Source: Balanoglossus misakiensis (taxonomy: Eukaryota > Hemichordata). From it: 64,000 nucleotides of DNA. Below the pieces are notes generated by a model. That model was not told where the DNA came from, searched no databases, and saw only the letters and a list, made by a program, of their open reading frames with translations. Location: the NCBI GenBank assembly GCA_040954595.2, contig CM082598.2:2418001-2482000 (forward strand), written 5' to 3'. Within the stretch, counting starts at the first letter, position 1. Every line of letters begins with the position of its first letter. Positions 12,961-28,500 of this stretch are shown one piece after another. A program made the position numbers and the translations under genes.

Positions 12961-15900
12961 ATGTGTATTTATATATTTCACATATTTTTGTCCACAGGAT
13001 CACAAGCACAAGGTTTATCTGCTGAAGACTTACTTCTAAGAGAACTGTTTCAAAACAGAAATTATTCAACTCGTACTCGACCAGTATTAAATGTCACCCA
13101 ATCAGTTGCAGTCTCCTTTTGGATGTCTATCACTCAACTTATCGATGTGGTATGTATGCAAAGAGTGTTAACAATTTTTGGTCATTCTGTGTGTCCATGT
13201 TACTCATGAGTAGACCATTTCCAGAACTCCCGGGCACCCTGCTATTGAACTACTGAAGTGCACATCTGAGAAATACCGCTTTAACCACTGTTTGTGTGTT
13301 GCATACACATGATTCAAAACCCATCAGTCAAACACTGCACCAGTTCCATTCATCAGAGTAAAAATGGGTGTACCTGTACTTCTGAACCTATTGTGCATCG
13401 GACGATGACATTATGCGATGGAACTGGCACTGATGCCTGTATTGTTTTGTAAATAATCTTTCCCTGTGTATCTGTGTGTTCGCAATAGTATCTCCAATAT
13501 TATGAAAACAGCCTACTCGATTAAAACCATAAATGACGCACGAACTGATATTATCCCAGACATTTATCTGTTGAGATCGCGATCTGATACTTGGCAGTGG
13601 CAATAAACGAAAATGTGAGCGGAACATTCCATTTTCTGTAGGTTGGCATAAGATTCCATGATGAAATGATCCACTGACACGTGAAATCTCTTCATCGCTT
13701 TGAATCGCCCTAAGTGTTAATATTGAGGATTCAGGTATGTGACCAAACTAACTCCAGCCAGTCAAACCAAAACGAGACGTAGACACATACACATGCGCAA
13801 GAGATGTCATAAGATGTACCAATGGAAACACTACCAAATGGTCGACATGTTTCAGCGGACACTTTCCAAAGTGATTGGTCAAACAATCTGTTACTGTGCA
13901 AGTAATATAAAAGTTCCATTAGGTATATATGACAAACAGTGTAATTATCGAACCTCGGTATTTGGGTTTATGACCTTCTCAAAGCTGTAAATATTTCCTC
14001 TCTTTAACCCAGATTGGCCAATATCCACCTAAAGATAACAAAGTTCTTATTAAACTTATATGAGTATTTTCTTAAGCCACTGAAATCAGAAAGATCAATC
14101 AACAGTTAGATTTATATGGCAACTTATGGTTTTTCATTGAACAAAAAACAAGTGATTTCTTTCCTCCAAATGAAACACATTAAAAGCTCTTTAAACGCCC
14201 GCTTTGATATTTCATGTGTAATTGTTTCACAGCATGTGATACATTATTTCTTTCAGGGAAGCATTTGTGATGGTAGGATAGTGTAAGGACAAACAAAACT
14301 AGGAGGGGATGTCTTTTTGTTAGAGTGTTGTGAGATATTAATGAAAAGTATACACTTATATCTGCCAGTACACAAACGACCATATGTATCATATGAATTT
14401 GACACAATCCCAATCAGAAGAGTGTACTGAATGGCTTCCATCAAGCCATCATGAACAGTGATTATATTCAAGGAAAATAACATCTTTTCTCCAAGTTTAT
14501 ATCAATTGTACAGCTGAGAAATAAATTTGTCTAGTACACCATCAAAATTACATCATCATTCAATTCAATAGCTGTTCTACATAGGGAGCAATCAGTTAAC
14601 ATTAGAAATATTTCATTTAGAAGATATGCCGTCTTTTCATGGCAATAGTCCTGCTGACATATTTCATCATGTCATAAAAGAGAAAAGATATAACATTTTC
14701 TTCATTTTTATTTTTTCATTGCATTGCGTGTCATGGAGTGGAAGCCCGAAACTGTCAACCGTTTTTATCAATTGTTTTAAAGACCTGGCCAACTGCTATG
14801 CTCAATGTGGTATAAATTGTGTCCGGACAATAGCGTAAAATGGTTAAATAAAATAAAATAAAAGAGGTATACTAGATGAAAGTCTGGGTGTGGGGGGGGG
14901 GGGGGAGTACATGCGACAATAGAATGTATACATGTGACACAGCCGGATTTATGTCTATTGAATTTCATGAATTGTGATATATCTCAGAATATCTTTTGAT
15001 GGCCTCCGGTTTGATGTGGTTCACATCATTTGTATCCAATCTACCGCATTGGTGACTTGATGAATACCTAAGCGACCGTTACGGTGTAATTTTCAATATG
15101 GTGTACTTTCTTAGCCCCCAGGATGCCGAATTCATCACCGTTCGCAAGGTGATATACTTCTCACAATGATTGGTTTATTTGACCAACTCGTGTGAACGCT
15201 AATGGCCATTCTGCGATAATGGTCTTCCCTCGGGCAGAGCTCGAATTGGTGTTTATTACATAATATTTATCGTCTTCTGAAAGTTATTTGCCACCTCAGA
15301 GGACTTCGGTGCCTCTGGTGTTTATGGCTGGGCATGATTCACTCCTATCAGAACAAGGGACTCTCCATTTAATAATCATGGTGTATAACCTTTGACTATG
15401 CAAGTCAGTTAATTTTCTTCAGCGAAATTATAGTGCAAGAAATAACGTTTAGTGTTTACACTTAAATACTCTCTACGTTCTTCAGTAAGCATGATTGGCT
15501 GTGACTCACGTGAAAGTGAATAAAAATTGATATTACTCAGTTAAGTTGGTCCATGCTGGCTTACACTGTGGGGCAATCTGTAGACATTAACACATGTAAA
15601 ATTCTGGACACAAATCCTGTTATTCGAATGTGCCCTGCAGACTTTGGTTTGTACTAATTACGCGTCTGGCTCAATCAATCGCACATAAGACCTACTGTGC
15701 ATCGTTTCGACACAGAGCAGGCACCTAATTAGTGCAAAAGTTGGCCTGTGATTCTGCGTAATATTTCAATAACATATAAACCCCAGATATTGTGAAGCAT
15801 TTGAAGTGTAGACAGTAACGAAACGCTACACACCACTTTTTCCAGTTTTTCATATTGCCAAATCTTTAATACTGAAGTCTATCATCTTTGCGCTTCGACC

Positions 15901-18900
15901 ATGGTGCAGCATTCATTCAATACAATCAAATGATAAATTACAGTATCTTGTCTGGATTTTTTCCTTGATCTTAATTTATGAACATGAGGCCATAAATCCT
16001 AGAGTCGCGGCACCAAAGGTAAAACATAGATGTAACAGATGTTAATATTTAATATCCTTACCGGACTGGGCAATTTGAGATTTTAATGAAATCATATGAA
16101 GCCGACATGGCTGCACCATCTGATTCCTGAAATGTCAGTGCAATCAATTACACACGCACAGCTATTACATAGACAGAGCGTTGTTGTGCCGCTGGGAAAA
16201 TTGAAACTTGTTCATACTACAAAGCATTGTTAAACGAAACCACTTATTATCCGCGAAATGAATTTTCCTTATAATTGAATTCTGTCACCTGGTTTACACT
16301 TTCTTAGCAACGCATAAGACAGATTGTTCCAGGCTGTCCCTTTTTTTTCGTCCCCACAGGCGCCATCAAAATTGATTGCGACAATTGCGACGATATGTTA
16401 ATTGTAGCATATCTTTGCTGGAAATGTACTTTGCAATTCAATATATCACTGAGTGCCCATGCTTTTAACCCTTTCACTCCCAGTTCCCACTTTAGGAACC
16501 TCACCATAGAAAACAATGGGTTTGGACTGTTCATTTGGCCTCTGTACATGTTGGTTTTAATAGGGTGGGTATTTACATGTGTGTAACAAATTTAACACAG
16601 GCAAGACAACCACATAAACTGGAAAAAATGACAAATAGAAAGGTTTTGTTTTCACAATCAAATAAAATGTACCACTCGGTCATTATGATGATCAAATGAT
16701 TTCCCATCACCCATGTAAAGTTTCTCCGTCAATAGAATTACCCATGGCAAGAAGAGAGCTAGTGAGTGGCCATTGCAGTTTCATCTCACATCAAAGTAGC
16801 AAACCATAGACTAGATGGTGTCGTTAAAGGTTTGTGATGGATCTCTGTCATCAATAAGATTTGCCTGGATTTGTTTAGCAACAAGGCTTAACTTTAATGG
16901 TTCTGAGTCTTGTGAATCCAGCTTTTTTATTTCTTCATCTAATCCAACGAAAAGCTCAAGCGTTTAAACTGTCTCATGCATTATTGAAAATATGGTGGGA
17001 AAGATATCCCAATAAGGTAAACAGATTTGATCAGTTTGCATTATACGCTACAGATCACGTTACTTGATTCTAAAACTGTTGGACAGATTAATGACCTGAA
17101 TTTATGAGTGACAAAGCTAGCTGACGAATGTCAAATCCAGACTTGTTAACAACCCATACAGAATATCTCCTACCTCTAGGGACATGTTTTTTCGCTAAAT
17201 AGAGAAAGGTCAATAGACCATAGACAAATTGGTATTTTGTTTAATAGTACTTTTGATGTCTGTTCATTCGACAACGCGAATAAATATCGAGCAAACTCAT
17301 TCCTTTTCGGATCTGTGAACCTAATACGACTGTCATGTGTCAGTCAGTTAGCCATAAATTTCAAAAAATTAGGTTTGTAAATCATTTGTGTCACTGAACA
17401 GGTTCCCTTTGTTTTGTGCAAGTAATTGGTCTCATGACTCCCATATAGCGATCACATCGACGTGAACCACAAGCAAACAAGCAACACGTTCGTGTCTTCA
17501 TTTGCATGGTAATGACACGATTTAAACCGGGATAGGGTACTGAATATCTATGAACATGTAATCATTGTCATTTTGTAAAAAGGCTATGGTAGAATAGTTT
17601 GAGAGCTAATGATGCAGAAAGCCGTGCTTTCACCTTGTTTGGCTGCAGTTTTGTAACTGCACTTTATTTCCTAAAATCAACGCCGGAATAAATCGCGACA
17701 ATTTTATTTCCGCCCTCCAGTCGGAATACAGCCGTTGCCTTCGAGTCTTTGTGCGATTAATCAGATTTTGCCCGGTAATTGAAGGCAATTTTTGACTCAA
17801 AGTAGCATTTTACAGCGACTCAAGCGTCATCTTAACACAGAAAATCGATATCCGGGCGTTTTTTGCGACATGAACAAACGATTTCCAAAGCAAGTTATTT
17901 TAAACTGAATCGATGCAATTAAGCGATAGTCAAAGCTAAATATCTTTAATTGAGGAAGAAGGACATCCCACAATTCGAAGGACATTCCCACTTCCTTTGC
18001 AAGCCAACGCAAGACATTGTATTATGCCCAAAACAGGTCTTGCCGCACATCTCCTACATTTTATGTATAGCGCAGTGATGTCTTGTACAGTTTTGATCCA
18101 AACGAACCAATGCAATTATTTACCCTTCAAAGGCTTCTACATCACTTGTCTTTTGTTTGTTAATGATATATTTTGACTTGATATTTACTTCTTTCCTATA
18201 AATGTTGACTGACAGTCATGCAGTTCTATTTTTACGTTCTTATCACCTCTCACTATTAAGGCAATGTTTATTCGTTTTCCCCCACCAACTGTAAAGATCC
18301 ACATCAAAATCAGTAAAACGTGTGCCTCATAAAAACCTCGCCTTTCTAACTATATTTCTTGTTTAACAGTTACATGTGACTTGCACACTGCGCCTTTGTG
18401 TGGAGTATATTAATCTAGGTGCAAGTCTTGAGAAAGCTTTCCACTTTTATTTCAATGAATCATTTACCAAGAAACCGAAACATGTCGCATATTCTGAGGA
18501 CAATCATATGTTTTAGGCTTGCCGACGCCATAATGAATTTAAAACCAAATTCTCACGACAGTATAACCAATCAACTCTTTCATTCTTTCATTTCCAAGCT
18601 GAGATTTTACCCTGTTTGCTCATTTCACTAAGGACACTTATATTCCCCTTAATAATATGTATTTGTGCACTTGTGTAACATTAAGTAATGAACTGAGTAA
18701 ATTTTATTTGATGTAATCAAAACTTAATTTTCTTTCCATCTAGGTAATTTAATCAAATTGCAAATCACTTTTTGGTGATTGACATAAGTATTAAGACTAT
18801 TCACTAAATGATAGATGCCCAAATTGTGCTCTTACATGTAGAGTGGTTCACAAGCCCATAATTATTACATTTTAATGGTGCTTATAGGCGCAGAGAAGTT

Positions 18901-19515
18901 CAAATTAATTTGTGTAAGTACGTGTTATTTGTACAGTGTCGGATCAAACGTAGGCTTAGCTATGGCATAAGAACAATCAACAGTCTGGAACCATCGATTG
19001 TTGGATTAATTCCTCTTGCAACGTTCAATTAAGAATGTTTAGAACTAATAATGTCTCATCAAAGGGGGAACGGTCACTAACTTACTACGTGCAGTTCAGC
19101 AGATCGTTCTTACACAACAGTTGACGAATGTTTGAGAAATTGTCCAGAAAACTAGCAATATAGTTAATCTTTTTCACGTGCCATGTCGACTGATTATAAT
19201 TTATTGACCTTTGAACTCTTGCAGGACGAGAAGTCACAGATAATTACGACCAATGTGTGGATATACCAGGTGAGTGACACTTTACACAATTTCATTAGAA
19301 TGCACAGTGTATCTAATTTCATGCATTTAAATACACAATCACAATTATTATTGAAGTCAATGAAATTCGGAGGAATGTGACTTTGAGTGATGTACAAGAA
19401 CCCTTTGATGTGCGTATACATGTTATGCCACCTGGTATATGGCAGACAAACATAAAGACAGACAGGCTAGGCAGATATATAGTTAGATAGACAGACAAAT
19501 AGATAGATAGGCTGG

Positions 19516-19596
<81 letters not shown>

Positions 19597-22500
19597 GGAT
19601 GGCTTGATCAATTAGTCACCTAAATCACATGATACTGAAATATATGTCTCATATCAAAATGCTAGTTTAATTGATGCAATGTTATAAATATATTAAACTA
19701 CAGTCGAGAAACTGGCGGATATTATAAAAATATCTTACTATAATAAAGTGCTTGCCTTTTGAAGAGTTATCATCAGTTTATGTTCTCCTAAAAGACGTAA
19801 TAGCCACTTACAAAATATAGTTAACGAGTCGTAGTAACTATTTTACTTGGGATATTTCTACAGCGAAGCCACCTTAGCATCTATTCAAACAGTGGTTTCA
19901 TTGTGAGTTGTATAAAGTGATTTATTGAAAAGGATACCCCTGGACAAAGCAATGCAATAATCACTCATTCCGTTAATATCTGTGCCTAACCGCGAGACTC
20001 AGTATATCCTAATCATTTTGACAGCGTCAGTATCTTACCGAAAAGAACAACGGGCATGGGAACATACATCATAATTTGCAATGTTAGTACAGAATATTAT
20101 GGTCACGGCTTGCTTATTTGTATTCTGAATAATCAGGCATGTGGATTTCTCTGGCATTTTCTGTTCTGTAAACCTGCTGACGGTAAAGCCCTAGAGCCTG
20201 ATATATGAGCTATATATTATGCTACAAAAAATAAATAAATACATAAATAAAAGAAATGCACATAATGTTTTATCTTTGTGTAATATATAAATAAATATAT
20301 ACATTAATAAGGAGATCAGCACATAATTTATTAATCTTAGTAGCCTCCACAATGTCTCTCTATTAGAGTATGCTCTTTTCATTTTTCTGTCTACGGCTTT
20401 AGTTATAAGTAAATTAGCGGTGATATGTCCTTTTAACATTGACGCAAAAAACATGAAGTACAGTCTTACTGTCCTCATATGATGTTATTGAATATCACAA
20501 TGTATAGCGTTGGAGTAAACTATGAAATCGTATACTCTTCATACTCTGTGAAAGAATTGGTCAATTTCCCGCTTTCATTCGAATTATTGCCAATTTCAGA
20601 ATGGCAAATAGGTTGCGGAGTAAAGCTTGTATTTTCCGTTGCTTGGATACGCCCCTTGCGTCAAATCGCGGCAATTAACGCGTACTATCAAGCGAGTAAT
20701 GCATCATTGTGTCGGGAAATGCCCTAAATTGTATTTTTTGGGTAATAACCAGGCTAGGGTCGCACTTTCTTCAATCAGGCGCCAGTGTGTGCTTTCAATT
20801 TTATGACTTTGCTGTTGGTCTTCAACGACATCCTGAACATTACAGCGCTGTAATGTTCAGAGTTGATAATTTTGCATTGTGTGTCCAACTGCTGATTACA
20901 GACATAACGGAAGTCAGTATGCCTGAGTTATGGTTATATATTTTCATTCAAATTCTCGCAATGTGATTTGTCTTTCCTGTACATAAGTGTCTAATTGTTA
21001 TTTTATTATGTTGGTTAAAACAACATTATACTGGGTTTATTTAGAGTTTACGTTTTCACCGAATTGTACAACTTTATATGCTTCAAGTCTCTGAACATTA
21101 AACTAGCCTCAGAAATTGTACCTTGTACCAAGTTATGGAGGATGATCTTTTACTAGTTCCCTAATCTGCGTGATTCTGGCATTCTTGCCACAGCAATTGA
21201 TTGAAAAGTTCAATTGTCAGTGCCTGTGTAACTTCTAATACAGTTTAACAAGAATGCTGCCTAATGGTTTTTGGTACTGGCGCTACCAACATTAGTTATA
21301 TGCAGATTTCTTTTAACATCATGTGAAATCTTTGCTCAGCAAAACTAAGTGATAAATTTCATGGCATATCACCAAGGTGACAATATGAAATGGAGAGTGA
21401 TGTTATAATACAGAAAGACGCGTAAAATGCAAAAAGACCTTCAAAGTACCATGGCCCAGTAAAAGTGAATGGAAGCAAGGCAATCGTTATGATAAAAATC
21501 ACACAAGCAAACTAATTACAACACCTTTTATGGAAGAACATAAGCACGACTTGTACTACTGTCCATCTATTGATCTTCTACGTGCAAATGTTATCTTAAT
21601 GAAAATCTATATCCAAGGGCCTCTTATCAAGGTTTTAATACCTTCCTTCCTGTTATTAAAACTGCCTTTCCTATTGAATTTCACACACCATTCCTAGCCG
21701 CAAGCAAAAACGAGGTCTTAAGAATTGATAGAATGTGGGCTCATGGAAACATTTATGATAGGTCACTTGTGGCTGCTGGCAGTTTTCACATTGAAGGTGT
21801 TTGGCTAGACGTAGTGGTTTTCAATTTTTCCATTATTGAATCCTTTTAAAAGTCTTTAATTAGTTCATAGGAGACTGAATGTCCGTCATTCAATTTTGTG
21901 ATGACTGTTGCATACATGTACTTTAGACTGTGCACCAACTGTTAACACAGGATGACATGGAAATGACAAATGAAGGACGATTGGTTGGACACCACCATTC
22001 TAGCATTCTGGCCGTCTTAAGAACATTTAAAGCTGAGAGTAGTCTGAACTGCACATGTGCGACTTTTATAAGCACGCCATCAGCATTGTTCCCACTGTTC
22101 AGGGAGACCGCACTTATCAATACATGTTATATCACAGTAACCTGATGTGATTAAAATAATAAGGCATTGTTTGCCATGATGTACATGTAATACAAAGTAT
22201 TGTTTTCAATGATGTACATATAATAGTTACACTTTGTGCCTACTTTGATTTGCTGTGCAACTTGCAACTGTATCGTATGTGGGACCTAGTATATACCTTT
22301 AGCAACAGACAGTGTGACCCCACCCTTTAAGGAATCGAGGTGTAAAATATTAGTAGTGTAATACAGCCATGTTTTGACTAATTAGGTTCCACACGCAGAG
22401 TAGTTGAATCACCAGTATGTCTCACTCAGAACCTCCGTCCATACATTGTTGTATTTTTATTAGAATAACCCTATATGTTATTAAGATACTTCAGCCATAA

Positions 22501-25500
22501 ACCTTGTTGGCTGGAAACATGTGTTGCCAGTATACACTGTTTAATATTCTATGCACGAGTCGAGTCTCTCTGCCTGTTTAATGTCGTCAGTGTTATCTCT
22601 GAGCTATCAGCGCTACGGACATTGCATTTTCCAGTTACAGTCAATTGGCCCCATGTTGTTTTCGAAAGTAGACTGCACATCACATACAACATATAATATT
22701 CTAAACAATACTTTCCCTGCAAAAATGTCACGTTCACAAAATTTCAAATTTTAGTGCGTCGTCTATGGATACGAAATTTCCATGTGAAATGATGTATTGC
22801 ATTGTACTGTGCAGAAACACAATACTGAAAGAACCTGTATGGGGCTTTGTGAACTTGTACAGATTTACTGATAACGAATGTACAGGATCGTTTAGTGTAG
22901 CATACGAAACTAGAGTCTCCGGGGACATCCAAGTACATACGTCAGGAGTAAGGGTCTATCAGATGGCACTATAAAGGGGTTGACCTTCCTAAACGATTTG
23001 GTTTCACAGATAAGAGATTTTATATGTTTATACAATCTCATGCTTAACAAAGTAGCCCTACTATTATTATATTGCATTGTACAAAAAAGATCAGTCCTGA
23101 CATTATCGCTAAAGCAATGAGATTCTGGTATAATTCCATGTCTTCATGCTAGACATCTGGGCAATTTCGCCTAATCAGGAACAATATCTCACAAGGATAG
23201 ACAGACCGGCAAGGAAACAAAGTTCTTGACAGAAACTTTTTTTCTTCTTTTGGTGGGGATTCAATGGTCACTTCCTCTGCATTTGATATATTTTCTACGC
23301 GTGGTCCCTTCGATTTGACAATAATCAAAGTTACAATTTAATAATATCATATGAATCAATTTCCAGGGGATTTATTTGGCTGGGTATATGACCGAGGCAA
23401 GCAGTATTTGACAAATTGGTTTGGATTATAATGTATTGCACTGTTTTGGGAATGAGCCAAAGTAAGACAGGTAGATACATTATAACTCAATTCAGACACC
23501 AGGTCACGCATAGATATCAGGAGGCTGCAACATTGATGTATGATACACTGATCCAGGAGATTTAGCATTAGAAAAACAGGCCCTGGCTATGATAAAGTAT
23601 ATGGAATGCATCAATCAAGGGACCCGGCTGGTGGTGATGTTTCAACTGTAAAATCTGTCTGTCTGGTTCTCTTTGCGGAATTCTCGAACAAAACGTGCAA
23701 ATGGTATGGGTCCCGTGTAGATTGTACGCTTACATTCGCCACCCTGGGGATTGAGAATACCAGGCACGAAGAAAAAGTTTTTGCCATAATTGTTAGGGTA
23801 AACCACCTTAAAGGAATTCTCAGGGCATACCCTTCACACAGATTGCCTATCATATGGTTTTCATTGTTATCTATTTCTATCCATACGGACAACACTCAGG
23901 ATGTTTGAAGCCGTTTCATCACGTTGCCATGTGTCAATTTTAATCTATAGTCAAGTCGTCCTTTCTATAGAAGCGTCCCTTGTTGGTGCAATGACAACAC
24001 TGATGTCATTTAAAGGATTACAAAAATAAAACTAATTTTGGAGATTGAAATGATAATTATTACAAGTGTAAAAATAGGAAGTATAGCAATAAAACGAATT
24101 ATAAGCCAAATAATCTGTGTCAGTTATTCTATGAAACTTTTGTTTGTAGGATGATGTACCTTAACGAATAAACCGTAACTTCTGTAGGGACCTTGAGAGT
24201 TTGTTTCCAAAATCCCGAAATTTCATGGGATTGGCAAATTGCGTGGACAATGAGCCCAATAAGATTGCTCTACACTGGGATGTGAGTTCTTTCAGGAAAT
24301 ATGCCCCTTTAAGTTCAGGAATCCCCACTAATGATGCATATTGTTCTTTTTCTACTACTGTTTAATGATCAGCTGATTTTATTCTCGTAGGAGTGGAATG
24401 ATTCCAGACTGACTTGGGATCCAGCAAAATACGATGGCTTGCAAACTATAGCAGTACCAGCAAGTGATGTCTGGACTCCAGATACATCATTGTTGAACAG
24501 GTAAGCCAATTGCTATATTAGATTATCTGTCTATCTGTCTGTCTGCTTAACTGCCTGTCTGTCTTTTTCTCTTACTTTCTTTCTTTCTACATCTATACAT
24601 GTACAACCAGGAAATTTTAAAAAGCAGTGGGCAACCCGGGCAGGCTATATTTAGCGCCAGACGCTCGTTAGATTCTGTATCGTTAACTCAGCTCATTTAC
24701 ATTTTGTTTGTTAAATGACCGGCTGCATAATTGTTCATCTCTGATGTGTTGCTGGGATACAAATCGTCACATGGGTATAGGGATGTTTGATTAGATGCTC
24801 GTCTAATGGGGAACAGTGTTCGTCATGTGACACATTCAGGTTTATTCTCGGTAATACAAATCAGTCTATGTGCTGCTTGTCATGAAGGCAAGACCCTTTA
24901 TGGCTAATAGGTTCCCTGAAGGCAGAATCAGAATTTTTTACAGCACAGTCGTTCAGAAAGCGAAATATACTTTGGTAAACTATTGTTTTGCGGGAAGCCG
25001 TAAAATCGATCCTTTAATGGCGGTATAGGAACAGCGTGGTCGTAAACGAACCTGCTTTTAAGCAAAGTAGAGAAGTTCATAGACTTTTTACTGCGGTTCA
25101 TTAGGAAGTGACTTAAAAGCCGAAGGCCGCGCTTCTGTGAATGTCATGCATCTCATTGGTGCGTCCCGAGTGACCTAAACCTTTTTCGCGTTTTCTGCAC
25201 GTTGGCACTAAGAGCCTCTTGCACAGAACAATGTGCTACAAAAGCAATAAAATCAAGTGCCGATCAGTTAAATCTACCCAGGATTCCCAACAACTAAATA
25301 ATGATGTATGTCTTCTTTCAAGTAAGATAACACATTCTTCAAAATTAACACCTGTCTGGGTATCAGCTGTTAGGAGTGGCCCAGTAATGGTTCATGGCAA
25401 ATTCTCATAAAAAGGAGCATTTTTAGAGTGTATCACTGTACGTTTTCATTTTTATTCTGTATATGCACTAATTTATAGCTGGCGTTGAAGTGAGAAATGG

Positions 25501-28500
25501 AGTCGCGTTATATTTAACAGCTTTGTTATTCTTGTTGATGGGTTTGTGTGCATCCTACAACACGTTCATGTATGTCAGAAGTAACTGTATCGTGTTAAAG
25601 CATTTTGTACTTTAGTCGCAGTGGTCATGGTAAAGACTTAACACAGTGATATGTACAGGAGGTTGTGTTGTGGTTAGGTACCTGTCAATCACACATTCCC
25701 CTGGAACAAGTTGTCAAGTGCACTAAATATTTAATCTGGGTAAAACGAATAAGGGCCATCCATTATTTTCAGTTCAACCTTAGCACCTTAAGCTTCTACT
25801 GTCTAAATTAAGCAATCCACACTTGATATGCTCGAAATTCCATGCGTCGTTTCTTATGTTTTACCAAGCCAGCTCAGGTTTACAATACATTTGACCGAAC
25901 ACGAAACATAATTATAGCAGGCGCGAAGTACATTGACACATTAATCTGACATGTTATCACACACAAAAATGTTATCAAAACATGTCAGACAATACTATAC
26001 GAAGCTGTCATCGTACCACCCGGGTTCCTTGCGATAAGGGCCATTGTATTCATACAGTTTACTTGGATTTGACGTCTCCAACAAAGTAAATCAGGCAACC
26101 TACTGATCTTCCCCTCGATATACCGGGATGTGCAACCCACATGTTATCCCAGAGAAAAAATAATTGCTGCCATCTTAAAGTATCCTCAAATTACACACGA
26201 CTCCTGAACCATCTAGAGGTTTCTGATGGTGCATGATCATGTCCGAACAGCTAGCTGCGATCCAATGTATAAATGCAGCAACCATGAGCAAATTAGCAAT
26301 GTCTCAGACGAAAGATTAAATTGACTATGAATGAGGCAAAGCCACATCAGATTGTCTCACTCGAACACTGTGTGATTTTCACAGTTATGAACTGATTGCA
26401 AATGTTACAGAGAGACTGTGACCCAAGATTTTTCAACCTTGAGTTGGAAGTATATAACACACAGTTCCAGAGACACTTTCAGTTTAGTTTAAACGCAAAA
26501 ATCTCAGGCTCAGTTCTATCAGATAGGTTTTGTTTTCTTATGACATACTAACTAGAAATCCCATTAAAATAGCTAGGAGAGAGCAATTTAACATGAAATT
26601 GATTAATTGAAATTACTGATCTGATTTCACTTTGTTGGTTATCAATGTTTAGTCAAGAGAGCTAATTATTTTGATGCATGAATAAGCTTGCCACAAGGCG
26701 ATCATAGAAGGCCATGCTATTTTTCCCAGGAGAAAATTAAAACATGCTTTCGATTGGTTCCCCTTCGGTGGTTGCTTAATATCGAGATTCTTGCCCTGAG
26801 GCTCGATCAGCATGACGGCTGACAGTGCGACTGGTATACGTACGGTGTGACATGCAAGTTACACACCAGCCACGCTATGAACGATACGTTGGCTTCATAT
26901 TGTGATCTATACACATTCATTGTCTGAGAACAACGGTCCAGGATATTAAAACAAGATAATATTTAACAATTTCCTATCAAATTCAGCGCTGAATCAATCA
27001 CCGTTTTTATGCTGTTTGGACAATCATGTGTGCTTCGCTGGTACATCTTTTTTCACAAGCCGTCGCGTTTAAGTTCATTGACTGCGTGTGTTATAAGATG
27101 CCTTTTCACACAGAATACAAAATGGCACATTGTTCTTATTTGATTTTTGATGTTTGCTGCTCTGTGAGTTAAATTAAATTTTAATCTCTTCACCTGCATA
27201 TGCTGTCTTGCACATGCAATTTTGGAAACACAAATGAAAGAATTTTAATCTATTTAAGACAGCTCCGGTATGCTAGGATCAATTTCAATCACGTGTCAAT
27301 CAGCTGTTAGTTGTGACCACCGGCAAAACTCGATTCATACGCAGACTGTGCTGTGCTTAAATATTCATCATGCATCGTCTGTGCGATCTTATACCCCTGC
27401 CTTAGGCAAACACTTACTGTTTTTCTCAAAGGATTTTCAATGAAGTAAAACCACGAACACAGCATAGGTTTATACGCCAAGACTGGTGCATCTTGGAGCA
27501 CAACTGAGTATAACCACAAGCTATTGTGAACACGACTTACTCTGAACCTTGAGTGTGTTATAGGTATCAATAACGCTTACGCTGCAATTTCTAATGAAAA
27601 ATCGGGTTGGAATAAACCTCCACCATTTCATTTATCATGTAGAATGCTCAATGACAAGTTCTTCAAATACAAATTGTAGGTTGGAATCCCACATACAAGT
27701 ATGTAAATACTTAGATTAGATAAAAATGCGGAAATAGATAATTTGTTGAAGTTGGGGGCGCCAGAGATAATGCAGTGAGCGTAAATCTTTGTGGTGAACT
27801 TAACTGATCCTTTTCATGTTGCACATGCAAGCTGCTCAACTTGTATACATTCATTGCTTCGAGGGATTTTGCGAATGTTGACTTTTCGCTAGTATAAGGA
27901 GAGATACTTGTCATTCACATGATCTCTACCACTAATAAGAGAGCTGATCATCGTGATTGATGTATCTATGGTATAGCACAGTACGGGGGTAACCGGAAAT
28001 GCCACTGTCAGTGGCGCTGAAAATTACCGGAAGAGACTTTATGGAGGAGTCGCTGTGTGCTCAAAAAGTGCGCCTTGTGGATGGAATCATTATGGCTGTC
28101 TTTCAAAATTTACCACGTCAATTTCTATTGCTATACGTCGCAGGTAATTGCTCCATTGCAGACTAAAATAAATGGCAAAGCCTTTCAAGGAGAGTGTAGC
28201 GAAAAAATTATCTGTTGACGAGAGCAACATTTGTTCTAGTGATAGCTCATGCATGATCACGTGTTGTCATCATTTTTGCTATTTTCAGACATTTTAGTCA
28301 TTATGATTGAACCTAAGAGCTGTCCAATATACTCAAGATCTCTTCATGTCCCATGTGTATGTAAACAAACAGAATTAGGCTGACTCGCACACTATCTGAG
28401 ATTGTGGAAATCCTAGTGGCTGTTATAGCCACTGACTCTAACTCAGTAGAATCTCAGATGTTGGTGAACTGTATTCGTACATCAGGCTAACCAAATATGG

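Larger units (their letters stand above)
19270..24390. other. Intron 3 of gene A (5.1 kb)
   Basis: Non-coding. Carries the GATA microsatellite and the 28 bp palindrome. Short frames here have no recognisable motif. Confidence 0.75.
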
